From JAXDBM01 sp963709485 (GTDB lineage Bacteria > Desulfobacterota > Syntrophia > Syntrophales > Fen-1087), in the NCBI GenBank assembly GCA_963709485.1, contig CAVPWE010000001.1:248001-312000 (forward strand): a stretch of DNA of 64,000 nucleotides. The letters are read 5' to 3'. The notes below the pieces were generated by a model. The model saw only the letters and a list, made by a program, of their open reading frames with translations. It searched no databases and was not told the origin of the DNA. Below, one piece after another: positions 45,219-53,754 of this stretch (positions within the stretch are counted from its first letter, which is position 1; each line of letters starts with the position of its first letter). The position numbers and the translations under genes are program-made.

Positions 45219-46495
45219 CCCGCCTGTCCTTTTTTCACGTAAAAAAGCTTTTTCGAGTCATTTTGATAGTTGTTGGAACGGTATTTCTGCGTGAAGCGGA
45301 TGACGGCCACCTGACCGCCCCGGTCCTGGGGAAGCAGAATCGCCGGATTTTCAACTTTGACGCGGATGAATTTCTTGCTGCTGTTGACCTTTTCCTTCTG
45401 TCGTTTGAAGGCCTGGTAGTTCATGCCGTCGCTGTTGATAAAATCGCCGGCGTAATGACTCATGAATTTTTTCGTGTTCGCGCTTTCCCAGGAGCTGCTC
45501 CAGGATTTCATGAAACGGTTCAGCTCTTCGGACATCTGACGCTGGCGAACCGCTTTTGCCGGTTGCAGCCGGTTGACCACGACAATCGGCGTGCCGTTGG
45601 CCTTGAGCATGCCCGTGAGTTCGTCGAGGACGTCGTTTGCGACGACGATGCAGCCTTTGGTGTTTTCGAGTTCCTGCTGGCCGATGCTTTTGCCGGGTGT
45701 GTGGCCGTGCAGCCAGATTCCCGTCCCATCCTTCCGGTCCCGGCGGTCCAGGAAATTCGGGTAGTTCAGGACAAAGGCCCCGTGCCCGTATTTCTCAGGC
45801 AGGCTTCTTCCCGGGATGTAACGCAGGAAGAAGTAGTTGCCCACGGGCGTGGCCAGATCTCCGGCTTTTTTCTTGTCGAGGCCGTTTGCGCCGACGATGC
45901 AGGGGAAGCTTTTAATGTGCCCGAAGCGGCCGTCCGCGTAGCGGAACAGGTGAAGGGTCTTTCCGTCCTTTTCACAGACGAGCACGTGTTCACCCGCGTC
46001 CGCCAGAACCAGGGGAAAGGGGCTTTCGTCCGCGGCCAGGGTCAGCACAGCCGGGGTGATGGGCGTTGGCAGCTTGTCCGGCGCCGTCTGGACAGGCGGC
46101 GGTGATGGCGCCGGCGTCGATGCGGCCGCTGCCGGCGGCTTGACTTCCGGCGTCGGCGATGGCGGAGGCGTCGCCGGCTGCGGATTCATGGCAATGACGG
46201 GTTTCTCGGCGCTGTCCGGCTTCGGCGGCAACAGGGCTGCGACATGCTTTTGCGCCTGCGACAGTTCGGAAAAGGCTTTTTTCAGATCTCCCTGCCCCAT
46301 CGAAAGCTGAATCTGGTCCAGTTTTTTCTGTGTTTCCTGAACCTCCTGCAGAAGGAGGGAGCTTTGCTGCCGTGTCTTCATGTAGAGATAGGACAGGGTG
46401 GCGGTTGCCAGGAGCAGGAGGATGATTAGGGCAATACCCAGCCTGGAGAAAACGGAGCGATGGGGATTTCTTTTTTTGAGAAACGGGAGACTCAT
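45188..46495 (-). CDS. YkuD-fold peptidoglycan protein, Csd6-like
   Basis: The 435-residue protein has an N-terminal anchor (about residues 15-38), a coiled-coil/Pro-rich linker, a YkuD domain (about 165-320) with HGHTPGKSIGQQELENTKGC (catalytic Cys282), and a C-terminal NTF2-like domain (about 330-435, beginning MSEELNRFMKSW). YkuD plus NTF2 is the layout of Helicobacter Csd6, an L,D-carboxypeptidase in cell-shape control. The start is the ATG at 46495; a frame 12 codons longer exists. It may cut or link stem peptides with the downstream carboxypeptidase. Confidence 0.85.
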   Translation of the reverse strand: MSLPFLKKRNPHRSVFSRLGIALIILLLLATATLSYLYMKTRQQSSLLLQEVQETQKKLDQIQLSMGQGDLKKAFSELSQAQKHVAALLPPKPDSAEKPVIAMNPQPATPPPSPTPEVKPPAAAASTPAPSPPPVQTAPDKLPTPITPAVLTLAADESPFPLVLADAGEHVLVCEKDGKTLHLFRYADGRFGHIKSFPCIVGANGLDKKKAGDLATPVGNYFFLRYIPGRSLPEKYGHGAFVLNYPNFLDRRDRKDGTGIWLHGHTPGKSIGQQELENTKGCIVVANDVLDELTGMLKANGTPIVVVNRLQPAKAVRQRQMSEELNRFMKSWSSSWESANTKKFMSHYAGDFINSDGMNYQAFKRQKEKVNSSKKFIRVKVENPAILLPQDRGGQVAVIRFTQKYRSNNYQNDSKKLFYVKKGQAGWQIIGESRL

Positions 46496-46720
46496 GCGAT
46501 TGTCTCTGCCTTTAAAGCAGCATCCCTCCAATTTTTTGGAGAAATTCTTTCCACTATTTCAATCGTTTTGTCAAGTCCCGAAACCGGCCGGGAAGCAGGT
46601 TTTAGATGAATTTTTGCGTAAATCCCGTTTCGGAATTAAGCATTGACAAAGATAACGGGCTTTGCGATTTTCAATCGCGCATTTCAATGAAAGCGGGGGT
46701 CTCAACCACGGACGGATATC

Positions 46721-47752
46721 ATGACGACCAGCCTTCTCGATCGGCTCTATGCCGGCCAGTCCAACAGACTGCTCTTTTTCCGGCAGGGATGGGGCGATCT
46801 GGACCTTCTGAAGGAAATTGACCGTGCCGGCTTTTCCCGCTCAAAGCCGAAAAAGGTGGATATCCGGTGGGAGGGCGCCTCAGAACGCGGTGATGCAATC
46901 ATCCGGCACGGCTCTTTCCGGAGCCCCTTCCAGGGACCGGGCTTTCCCGACGAGAGCCGCACCGGCTACGTCGAGTTCATCCTTCCGAAGGGATCCCCGC
47001 GGGAGACCCCGGTCTGCCTCCATCTTGCCGCGACCGGCGACGAGGGGTTCGGCAGGCGGAGGACGGTTTTTGGTTTGCCGCTGGCCGGACGGGGCATCGG
47101 TTCCCTGATCCTGGAGAATCCCTTCTACGGCATGCGGAGGCCTCCGGACCAGCATCGCAAGATGCTGAACCGCTTCAGCGATCTCTGGGTCATGGGGAGA
47201 GCGACCGTGGAAGAGGGTCAGTCCCTCATGCTGTGGCTGCGGGAAGCGGGATTCAGCCGGCTTGGCGTCTGCGGCATCAGCATGGGCGGGCACATGGCGG
47301 CCCGGATCGGAGCGCTGTCCGGGGAGCCGGTCGCCATCGCTGCCTGCGTTGCCCCCCACTCCGCCGGCGCCGTCTTCACCGAAGGCATCCTGAAAAATTA
47401 TCTGGCCTGGGAGATCCTGAACCGGCAGCTGGACGGCATGGATCGTGCCATCGATTTCATGAGGAGGATCCTGAACTTGACGGACATCCGCAACTATCCC
47501 CTGCCCGCCAGGCCGGACGCGGTTTTTCTCGTGGCGGCGTCAAGGGACGCCTACATCCCGCCGGAGTCGGCTTCAATCCTGCACCGGCACTGGCCCGGAT
47601 CGAACCTGAAGTGGATCGACACGGGCCATGTCGGGTCCTTCCTGTTTCACCGGCGCGATTTTCTGGAGGCGGCGATACAGGCATTTTCAAGGCTGGAGGT
47701 TTCATGCCCCGGGTCATTGTCCGGAAATCGAGCTATGACGAAGGCACACTGA
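46721..47752 (+). CDS. ABHD18-like alpha/beta hydrolase
   Basis: The 343-residue protein matches the ABHD18 (DUF2048) hydrolase type: LHLAATGDEGFGRRR near residue 106, the phrase SLILENPFYGMRRPPDQ near residue 130 and the nucleophile Ser in CGISMGGHMA near residue 187. The likely acid and His are in ASRDAYIP and DTGHVGSF. Substrate unknown. Its last 49 bases overlap the DUF362 gene. A TTGACA box at 46643 has no good -10 partner. Confidence 0.82.
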   Translation: MTTSLLDRLYAGQSNRLLFFRQGWGDLDLLKEIDRAGFSRSKPKKVDIRWEGASERGDAIIRHGSFRSPFQGPGFPDESRTGYVEFILPKGSPRETPVCLHLAATGDEGFGRRRTVFGLPLAGRGIGSLILENPFYGMRRPPDQHRKMLNRFSDLWVMGRATVEEGQSLMLWLREAGFSRLGVCGISMGGHMAARIGALSGEPVAIAACVAPHSAGAVFTEGILKNYLAWEILNRQLDGMDRAIDFMRRILNLTDIRNYPLPARPDAVFLVAASRDAYIPPESASILHRHWPGSNLKWIDTGHVGSFLFHRRDFLEAAIQAFSRLEVSCPGSLSGNRAMTKAH

Positions 47753-48816
47753 CGCCGCTGTTTTGCGAGATGATGACGGCCATCGGCGGCGACAGGATTC
47801 AGCCGGGCAGCCACGTGCTGATCAAGCCGAATCTCCTCTCCCCGGCCTTCCCGGAGCAGGCCCTGCTGACCCACCCGGCCGTCATCCGGGCGGCCGTCGC
47901 CTATGTTCTGCGAATGGGTGCAAAACCGGTCGTTGCCGACAGCCCGGCCATCGGCTCCTTTGAGAAAATCCTCCGGGACGGCGGCATCCGGAAGGCCCTG
48001 CAGGGGCTGGATGTGGAGATCCGGCCGTTCCGGGAATCGGTCAGGGCGGATGTGGGCGCCCCCTTCGATTATATTGAAATGTCGGCGGAGGCCCTGGCGG
48101 CTGACTTTGTCATCAACCTTCCGAAACTGAAAACGCACGGGCAGATGCTCCTGACCCTCGGGGTCAAGAACATGTTCGGATGCATCGTCGGTTTCCGGAA
48201 GCCGGAATGGCACATGAGGGCAGGGGTAGACCGGGAGATGTTTGCCCGCCTGCTGGTTCAGATCTGCCGCCGGATCAGCCCGGCCTTTACCGTTCTGGAC
48301 GGCGTTCTCGCGATGGAGGGTGAGGGGCCGGGCAAGAGCGGCACTCCGCGCCCGCTCGGGATTCTGATCGGCGGCGATGACCCTTTTGCCGTCGATGCGG
48401 CGGTTTGCCGGATGATCGGGCTGGATCCGCAAAAACTGCCGACCCTGAAGGCGGCAGGGGCGCTCGGTTTGAAGGGAGGGGAACCGGAGATCGACGGGCC
48501 TCTTCCGGCTGTCGCCGACTTCAAGCTGCCCGACGCCGCTCCGCTGGTCTTTGGTCCGGGCAGGCTGCAGGGGTTCATTCGCAGACACGTCGTGCAGCGG
48601 CCGGTCCCGGATGCTTCCGTCTGCACGCTGTGCGGGGAGTGCAGGAAGTTCTGCCCCGTCCACGCCATATCCCTGGCGGACAAGACCCTTCGCTTCGCTT
48701 ATGACCGGTGCATCCGTTGCTACTGCTGCATCGAGATCTGTCCCCGGGGCGCGCTCCATGCCGTCGAGACGCTTCCGGGCCGCCTGATCCGCCGGGCCGT
48801 TGACCGGTTCAAGTGA
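47704..48816 (+). CDS. DUF362 protein with two 4Fe-4S clusters
   Basis: The 370-residue protein has a DUF362 domain (about residues 1-285, containing IKPNLLSP, NLPKLKTHGQMLLTLGVKNM) and a ferredoxin tail with CTLCGECRKFCP and CIRCYCCIEICP, each typical of a [4Fe-4S] site. DUF362 ferredoxins are frequent in anaerobes; the redox partner is unknown. The ATG at 47704 lies inside the end of the ABHD18-like gene, so the two are probably coupled. Confidence 0.87.
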   Translation: MPRVIVRKSSYDEGTLTPLFCEMMTAIGGDRIQPGSHVLIKPNLLSPAFPEQALLTHPAVIRAAVAYVLRMGAKPVVADSPAIGSFEKILRDGGIRKALQGLDVEIRPFRESVRADVGAPFDYIEMSAEALAADFVINLPKLKTHGQMLLTLGVKNMFGCIVGFRKPEWHMRAGVDREMFARLLVQICRRISPAFTVLDGVLAMEGEGPGKSGTPRPLGILIGGDDPFAVDAAVCRMIGLDPQKLPTLKAAGALGLKGGEPEIDGPLPAVADFKLPDAAPLVFGPGRLQGFIRRHVVQRPVPDASVCTLCGECRKFCPVHAISLADKTLRFAYDRCIRCYCCIEICPRGALHAVETLPGRLIRRAVDRFK

Positions 48817-48831
48817 CGCACCGCCTTCGGA

Positions 48832-49998
48832 TCAGGCGAATTCCTTTTCGATCCGGTCCATCGCCAGCTTCAGGCGGTCGTCCGGAACAGTCAGGGAAAT
48901 GCGGATGTATCCCTCCCCGAACTGGCCGTAAGCCGTTCCGGCCGCCACGACCACGGACGTCTTTTCAAAAAGGCGGTTCGTGAATTCCAGAGAGGTCATC
49001 CCCTTGGGGACGGGGACCCACAGGTAGAAGGTTCCCCTGGGCGGATCGAAGTCAATCCCGATTTTTTTCAGGGTTTTCAACACCAGCGCCCGGCGGCGCG
49101 CATAGACCGCGACCATGTGGTCGACGGCCTCGTCTTCGTGCTTCAGGGCATAGATGGCCGCGTACTGGACGGGGTTGAAGATGCCGGAATCCGTATTTTC
49201 CTTGACCTTGCTGATGGCCGCGATCAGGTCCGGATTTCCGCAGGCCATGCCGATCCGCCAGCCCGTCATGTTGTAGGGCTTGGACAGGGAGTTCAACTCC
49301 ACGCCAACCTCTTTCGCTCCCTCGGCCATCAGGAAACTCAGCCTTTCCTGTCCCGGGAAAATCATTTCGCTGTAAGGATTGTCGAAGCAGACGGCGATGT
49401 CGTGCTTTCTGGCAAAGGCGACCACGCGGTCGAAAAATTCCCGGGTGGCGCAGGCCCCGGTGGGATTGTTGGGGTAGTTCAGAAACATCCCCCGAGCCTT
49501 TTTCAGAACCTGAGGTGGGATGTCCTCGAAGACGGGCAGGTAGCCGTTTTCCGGCCGGATCGCCATGTTGTAGGGCTCGCCGCCGCCCATGAGGATGCTG
49601 GCCCGGTAGGCGGGGTAGCCGGGATCGGTCATCAGGACCGCATCGCCGGGATTGATCCGGGCAAGGATGAAGTGGTGGCAGCCCTCTTTGGATCCGATCA
49701 GGCCCAGGACCTCGTTCTCGGGATTCAGGGACACCCCGTATCGTGCATGGTACCAGAGCGCCACCTCCTGGCGGAACCGGAGCATGCCCTTTTCCTCATC
49801 CGTCGGATAGCGGTGGTTTTCGGGATCCTTGGCCCGGTTGGCGAGTTCCTTGACGATCCCGGCCGGCGTCGGCTCCACAGGGTCGCCGATTGCCAGGCTG
49901 ATGACATCCACACCCTCAGCCCTGGCTTTGGCGATTTTTTTCCTCAGTTCCATGAACAGGTACGGGGGGATCTTTGTCAAACGGTCGGCAGTCTTCAC
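48832..49998 (-). CDS. dapL: LL-diaminopimelate aminotransferase
   Basis: The 388-residue PLP enzyme has ISLAIGDPVEPTP near residue 34, LNYPNNPTGACA near residue 173, DNPYSEMIF near residue 206, and the PLP Lys240 in NSLSKPYNMTGWRIG. It resembles DapL-type aminotransferases that convert tetrahydrodipicolinate to LL-diaminopimelate. The adjacent dapF, which acts on the product, supports this. Its start is 39 bases after the dapF stop. Other class I aminotransferases are possible if context is ignored. Confidence 0.87.
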   Translation of the reverse strand: MKTADRLTKIPPYLFMELRKKIAKARAEGVDVISLAIGDPVEPTPAGIVKELANRAKDPENHRYPTDEEKGMLRFRQEVALWYHARYGVSLNPENEVLGLIGSKEGCHHFILARINPGDAVLMTDPGYPAYRASILMGGGEPYNMAIRPENGYLPVFEDIPPQVLKKARGMFLNYPNNPTGACATREFFDRVVAFARKHDIAVCFDNPYSEMIFPGQERLSFLMAEGAKEVGVELNSLSKPYNMTGWRIGMACGNPDLIAAISKVKENTDSGIFNPVQYAAIYALKHEDEAVDHMVAVYARRRALVLKTLKKIGIDFDPPRGTFYLWVPVPKGMTSLEFTNRLFEKTSVVVAAGTAYGQFGEGYIRISLTVPDDRLKLAMDRIEKEFA

Positions 49999-50036
49999 AG
50001 GATCATCCTTTCTTTGCTTGTCTTGTTCCGGGGTCC

Positions 50037-50861
50037 TTATGCTCCCTGATACGCCTCCGTCCAGAGGCGACCTTCGTAAACCACGGCGGCGCCGCCTTCC
50101 AGATAGACCCTTTCGAAACCCCTTTCGGTTTTCTCAAAATGGATTTTGAGTGTCTCGCCGCTTTTCACGGCCACGTTCACCGGCGAGTCCGCCTGCCCCT
50201 TCCATGACGATATCAGGGCTGCGGCCACCGAACCGGTTCCGCAGGCCAGGGTCTCGCCCTCGACGCCCCTTTCATAGGTCCTGACCCGGATGGCATGGCG
50301 GTCGATGATTTTTACGAAATTGGCGTTGGTCCCGGCCGGCTGATAATGCGCATGGTAGCGGATGGACCGCCCGGTCTGGAAGACATCGAAGCCATCGAGG
50401 TCGTCCACGTAATGGATTACGTGGGGCACTCCGGTATTGATGCTGCTGACGTCAATATTCCGCCCGTTCACGGGAATGGTTTCATCCATTCGCAGGCTGT
50501 GCGGGTCGGTCAGCCTCAGCTTGACCCGGCTTCCGCTCACTTCCGCATCGATGATTCCGGCGCCGGTTTCAAAGGACATCCGCTCCCCGGCGATCTTCCG
50601 GATCAGCGCGAAGCGGGCGGCGCAGCGACCGCCATTTCCGCACATATCCACTTCCGAGCCGTCGGCGTTGAAAAAGCGCCACCGGAAATCCACCCGGTCG
50701 GACTTTTCGATGAGGATCATGCCGTCCGCACCGACGGAACCCACGCGCTCGCAGACCCTTTTCACGAAGGCCCGGACGTTCTCCACGGGCAGACTTCCGT
50801 CCCGGTTGTCGATCAGGATAAAATCGTTGCCGCTGCCGCTCATCTTCAGAAAATCAATCAT
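50037..50861 (-). CDS. dapF: Diaminopimelate epimerase
   Basis: The 274-residue epimerase converts LL- to meso-diaminopimelate for lysine and peptidoglycan. Both catalytic Cys motifs are present: NADGSEVDMCGNGGRC near residue 67 and GVEGETLACGTGSVAAA near residue 209, along with FLKMSGSGNDFILIDN at the N-terminus. The ATG at 50861 has GAGG eight bases upstream; a longer frame lacks a ribosome site. It is upstream of dapL in the same operon. Confidence 0.95.
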   Translation of the reverse strand: MIDFLKMSGSGNDFILIDNRDGSLPVENVRAFVKRVCERVGSVGADGMILIEKSDRVDFRWRFFNADGSEVDMCGNGGRCAARFALIRKIAGERMSFETGAGIIDAEVSGSRVKLRLTDPHSLRMDETIPVNGRNIDVSSINTGVPHVIHYVDDLDGFDVFQTGRSIRYHAHYQPAGTNANFVKIIDRHAIRVRTYERGVEGETLACGTGSVAAALISSWKGQADSPVNVAVKSGETLKIHFEKTERGFERVYLEGGAAVVYEGRLWTEAYQGA

Positions 50862-51108
50862 CAAACAACCTCGCTCTTCAGGGCTTCCGGGTGCAGGCCG
50901 GTTCACTCTTTAAAACATTTCCGCGAAAAGATTAAGCGAAAAAATAAAAATTCCGCAGGAGCTGCATTGAAGATGTTCCCGCCGGACTTGTCCGTTGACA
51001 AACCTTTTTTGTTTGTGCCATGAATCAGCATGGGGATGCCCGATCGGGACCCGAAGGACCGGGGTTTGCAACGAAGATGAAAACGGAAGGCGCAACGGGG
51101 AGTTGCCG

Positions 51109-51357
51109 ATGAGAAGGCTCGGCGAGATTCACGACATCAAGATGAAGGCCCTGTATCTCGAGCAGCGGTTCTGGGGCAACCAACCGGACGAGATGGATGC
51201 CGCCGAAAAAGAGTTTGAAGCCCTGCGGGAACGCTGTTGCGATGAAAACAGGGATTTCATCACTCCCCCCGTGGCCCGGGCCCTGAAAAAGGATTTCGAC
51301 ACCTTCATGGCGCTGATCGACGGGGCTTATCAGCATGATCAGGGGAAAGAGGCCTGA
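51109..51357 (+). CDS. Small hypothetical protein
   Basis: The 82-residue product is charged and helical (MRRLGEIHDIKMKALYLEQR, then ALRERCCDENRDF), with no membrane segment and no family I recognise. The ATG at 51109 has GGGGAG seven bases upstream. The flavoprotein gene starts one base after its stop codon, so the two are almost surely co-translated, which argues that it is a real gene. The codon use matches neighbours. Confidence 0.65.
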   Translation: MRRLGEIHDIKMKALYLEQRFWGNQPDEMDAAEKEFEALRERCCDENRDFITPPVARALKKDFDTFMALIDGAYQHDQGKEA

Positions 51358-51358
51358 A

Positions 51359-52510
51359 ATGGGCAGCGTCGGTCCGGTCGGCATCGTCGGCGGCGGTCCG
51401 GCCGGCGCGGAACTCGCCCGGCGGCTGGCCGAAGCAGGGATTGCGTGCGTCCTGTACGAGGCGGCGCCGGACCGCGCCAAACCCTGCGGCGGGGGGCTCA
51501 CCCCGAGAGCCCTGGGCCTGACGCCGCCATCCGTCCGGGAGGCGATACGGGGCCGACCCGTTTTTCGGATCACCTCCCGGTCCCCGTCGGAGAGGGCCTT
51601 TGAACTGCGGCTGTCCGAGCCGATTACCATCGTTTCCAGGAAGGAATTCGACCATCAGCTCCGCCGGTCCGCCGCGGAAGCCGGCGCAAAAGTGGTATAT
51701 CGCCGGGTGCGCGCCGTTGAACGGAGAAACGGCTTTTTTCTCATCGACGGCCGGGAAAGATATCCCCTGCTGGCGGGCGCCGGCGGGTTCAACTGCCCCG
51801 TTGCCAGAGCCCTTGCCGGCCCGCTGCCTTCACAAGACCTGGCCGCCTCCGTCGGGTATTGCCTGGACGGCGGGCACGACGCCGGCATCGTGATCCAGTT
51901 CGTGGCCGGACTGGCGGGCTACCTCTGGTTTTTTCCCGGACCGTCCGCCGCATCCGCGGGGCTTGCGGGGCCAGCCCATGGATTTTCGGCACTTCGGGCA
52001 GAGACGATCCTGAAGAATTTTATCGGGAGACTGGCCCCCGGGCAGGCCCTGAACCGGCGCTATGCCTGGGCCGCCCCGAGCCTGCGGCCCGAAACCTTCG
52101 ACGCCAGGCCGGTCGCGGGAGAAAACTGGCTCCTGGTCGGTGATGCCGCCGGTCTCTGCGACCCGATTACCGGGGAAGGGATTGCCCATGCGCTCGGTTC
52201 GGCTTCCCTGGCCGCGCGCGCCATCCGGGCGGGAGACCTCGGGAGCTATCGGCCGGAGCTGGAAAAGGAAATTATCGGAAATCTGCGCCGGGCTGCAGTC
52301 ATGAAAGAGGAATTTTTCAAGCCCTGGTTTCTCCGGCTCGGACATCTGGTCATGAGCGGCAGCGCGGCGGCGAACGACCTGTGCCGGCGCTTTGCCGAGG
52401 GACAAATCCCCTACCGCGACCTGAAGCCGGACTCCTATCGCATCCTGCCCAGGGCCCTGCTGCAGGTTCTCGGGTCCATGCTCGGGCGCGCGGGCATGAC
52501 CGGCTTTTGA
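51359..52510 (+). CDS. Geranylgeranyl reductase-like FAD oxidoreductase
   Basis: The 383-residue flavoprotein has GIVGGGPAGAELARRLAEAG at the N-terminus, KPCGGGLTPRAL near residue 41 (the PxGGG-type motif of this family) and LLVGDAAGLCDPITGEGIAH near residue 258. It matches the geranylgeranyl reductase group that saturates isoprenoid chains, but many members have other substrates. The ATG at 51359 has AAAGAGG upstream. It follows the small hypothetical gene by one base. Confidence 0.85.
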   Translation: MGSVGPVGIVGGGPAGAELARRLAEAGIACVLYEAAPDRAKPCGGGLTPRALGLTPPSVREAIRGRPVFRITSRSPSERAFELRLSEPITIVSRKEFDHQLRRSAAEAGAKVVYRRVRAVERRNGFFLIDGRERYPLLAGAGGFNCPVARALAGPLPSQDLAASVGYCLDGGHDAGIVIQFVAGLAGYLWFFPGPSAASAGLAGPAHGFSALRAETILKNFIGRLAPGQALNRRYAWAAPSLRPETFDARPVAGENWLLVGDAAGLCDPITGEGIAHALGSASLAARAIRAGDLGSYRPELEKEIIGNLRRAAVMKEEFFKPWFLRLGHLVMSGSAAANDLCRRFAEGQIPYRDLKPDSYRILPRALLQVLGSMLGRAGMTGF

Positions 52511-52712
52511 AAGTCCGTTTCGGACTGCGTCGTCCCGACCCTCCTCCATCCCGGGATTCGAAACATCCGCCTCGGGCCCGGCCCGGCGGCGTATATCACA
52601 CCCGGCGGGCTGAACGCCCCGGTCCGGAATTTCAACATCATGCCGATCCGGACGCCGGACAGGAAGCTGCAAGTGATTCTGAAGCCGAATCAGAAATCGG
52701 GGATCGCCGTTT

Positions 52713-53063
52713 CTACTCGTATTCCCTGGGCACGGCGCAGATCATGACCATCGGATGCTGCGACGATCTGTTTCTGTACTGGTGCTTCTCTCCGGGGAGC
52801 ACCAGGGCGAAATCGCCTTTTTTCACGGGGCGCTCTTCGCCGTCCGCCGTGACCAGCGCCCCTTCGCCCTCGATGACATAGTTGAGGTGTTCGAAGGGGT
52901 GGGCGTGGTAGGGCGTATGGCCGCCGGGCATGATCGTGAAGGCGCGAACGGATAGCGTGGGCGTGCCGTCCGCGGCCGACAGGGGCACCTGCTTCCAGAC
53001 ATCCTTGGCCCCCTCCATGGTCATCCTTGTTTTCTCAGTTTGCTCCAGACTGGTGATTTTCAT
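52713..53063 (-). CDS. Single-domain cupin protein
   Basis: The 116-residue protein is a small cupin with motif 1 PYHAHPFEHLNYVIEGEG near residue 51 (metal His/His/Glu/His-type set) and motif 2 PGEKHQYRN near residue 90. The metal and ligand are not known. Its start overlaps the end of aat by 29 bases, so it is translated from the same message as clpS-clpA-aat. Confidence 0.85.
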   Translation of the reverse strand: MKITSLEQTEKTRMTMEGAKDVWKQVPLSAADGTPTLSVRAFTIMPGGHTPYHAHPFEHLNYVIEGEGALVTADGEERPVKKGDFALVLPGEKHQYRNRSSQHPMVMICAVPREYE

Positions 53064-53751
53064 GAAACGCCTCCATTTGATTCCAGTTGCCCTGGAAAAT
53101 TTGCCCCTTCGCGGCCCCTTTCAGGATGTCCAGAAAGAGAGAACGGGGGATCATCTCCGCCCCCAGGCTGAGAAGGTGATCCGTGTAAACCTGGCAGTCG
53201 ATGAGTATGAACCCCAGGCGCTGCAGGGTCCGGGTGAGCGCGATGAAACCCGCTTTTGAGGCGTTGCTCACCCGCGTGAACATGGATTCCCCGAAAAAGC
53301 ATCTTCCCAGCGATACGCCGTAGAGTCCCCCGACCAGGTCCTCGCCGCTCCAGACCTCCACGGAATGGGCGATGCCCGCCTCATGGAGGCGGCCATAGGC
53401 GTTGCGCATCCCGTCGGTGATCCAGGTCCCGTTCCCCTTCGCCCGGCGCTCCCGGCATCCCTCCATGACGGCCCGGAAGCTCCGGTCATAGGTCACCGCA
53501 AAGAGGTTTTTTTTCAGCGTCTGGCGCATGCTCCGGGTGACATTTAGCTTGTCGGGGTACAGCACGAACCGGGGATCCGGCGACCACCAGAGGATGGGCT
53601 CGCCCTCCGCGTACCAGGGAAAGATCCCCTGCCGGTAAGCCAGGACCAGCCTGTCCGGGGAGAGATCCCCGCCGACGGCGAGCAGGCCGTTTTCCGCGCT
53701 CATCTCCGCGGGGGGAAAGGCCAGTTGCCTGTTCAGCCGGAAGACGGGCAT
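53035..53751 (-). CDS. aat: Leucyl/phenylalanyl-tRNA-protein transferase
   Basis: Aat adds Leu or Phe to proteins with N-terminal Arg or Lys, marking them for ClpS-ClpAP. The 238-residue product has GLLAVGGDLSPDRLVLAYRQ near residue 22, GIFPWYAEGEPILWWSPDPR near residue 42, and GGLYGVSLGRCFFGESMF near residue 151. All are family signatures. It starts three bases after the clpA stop and overlaps the cupin gene by 29 bases at its end. Confidence 0.95.
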   Translation of the reverse strand: MPVFRLNRQLAFPPAEMSAENGLLAVGGDLSPDRLVLAYRQGIFPWYAEGEPILWWSPDPRFVLYPDKLNVTRSMRQTLKKNLFAVTYDRSFRAVMEGCRERRAKGNGTWITDGMRNAYGRLHEAGIAHSVEVWSGEDLVGGLYGVSLGRCFFGESMFTRVSNASKAGFIALTRTLQRLGFILIDCQVYTDHLLSLGAEMIPRSLFLDILKGAAKGQIFQGNWNQMEAFHENHQSGAN

Positions 53752-53754
53752 CGG

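Noticed and set aside
46643..46671. Sigma-70 promoter for the ABHD18-like gene
   Set aside because: A perfect TTGACA is present but no -10 box stands at 16-18 bases.
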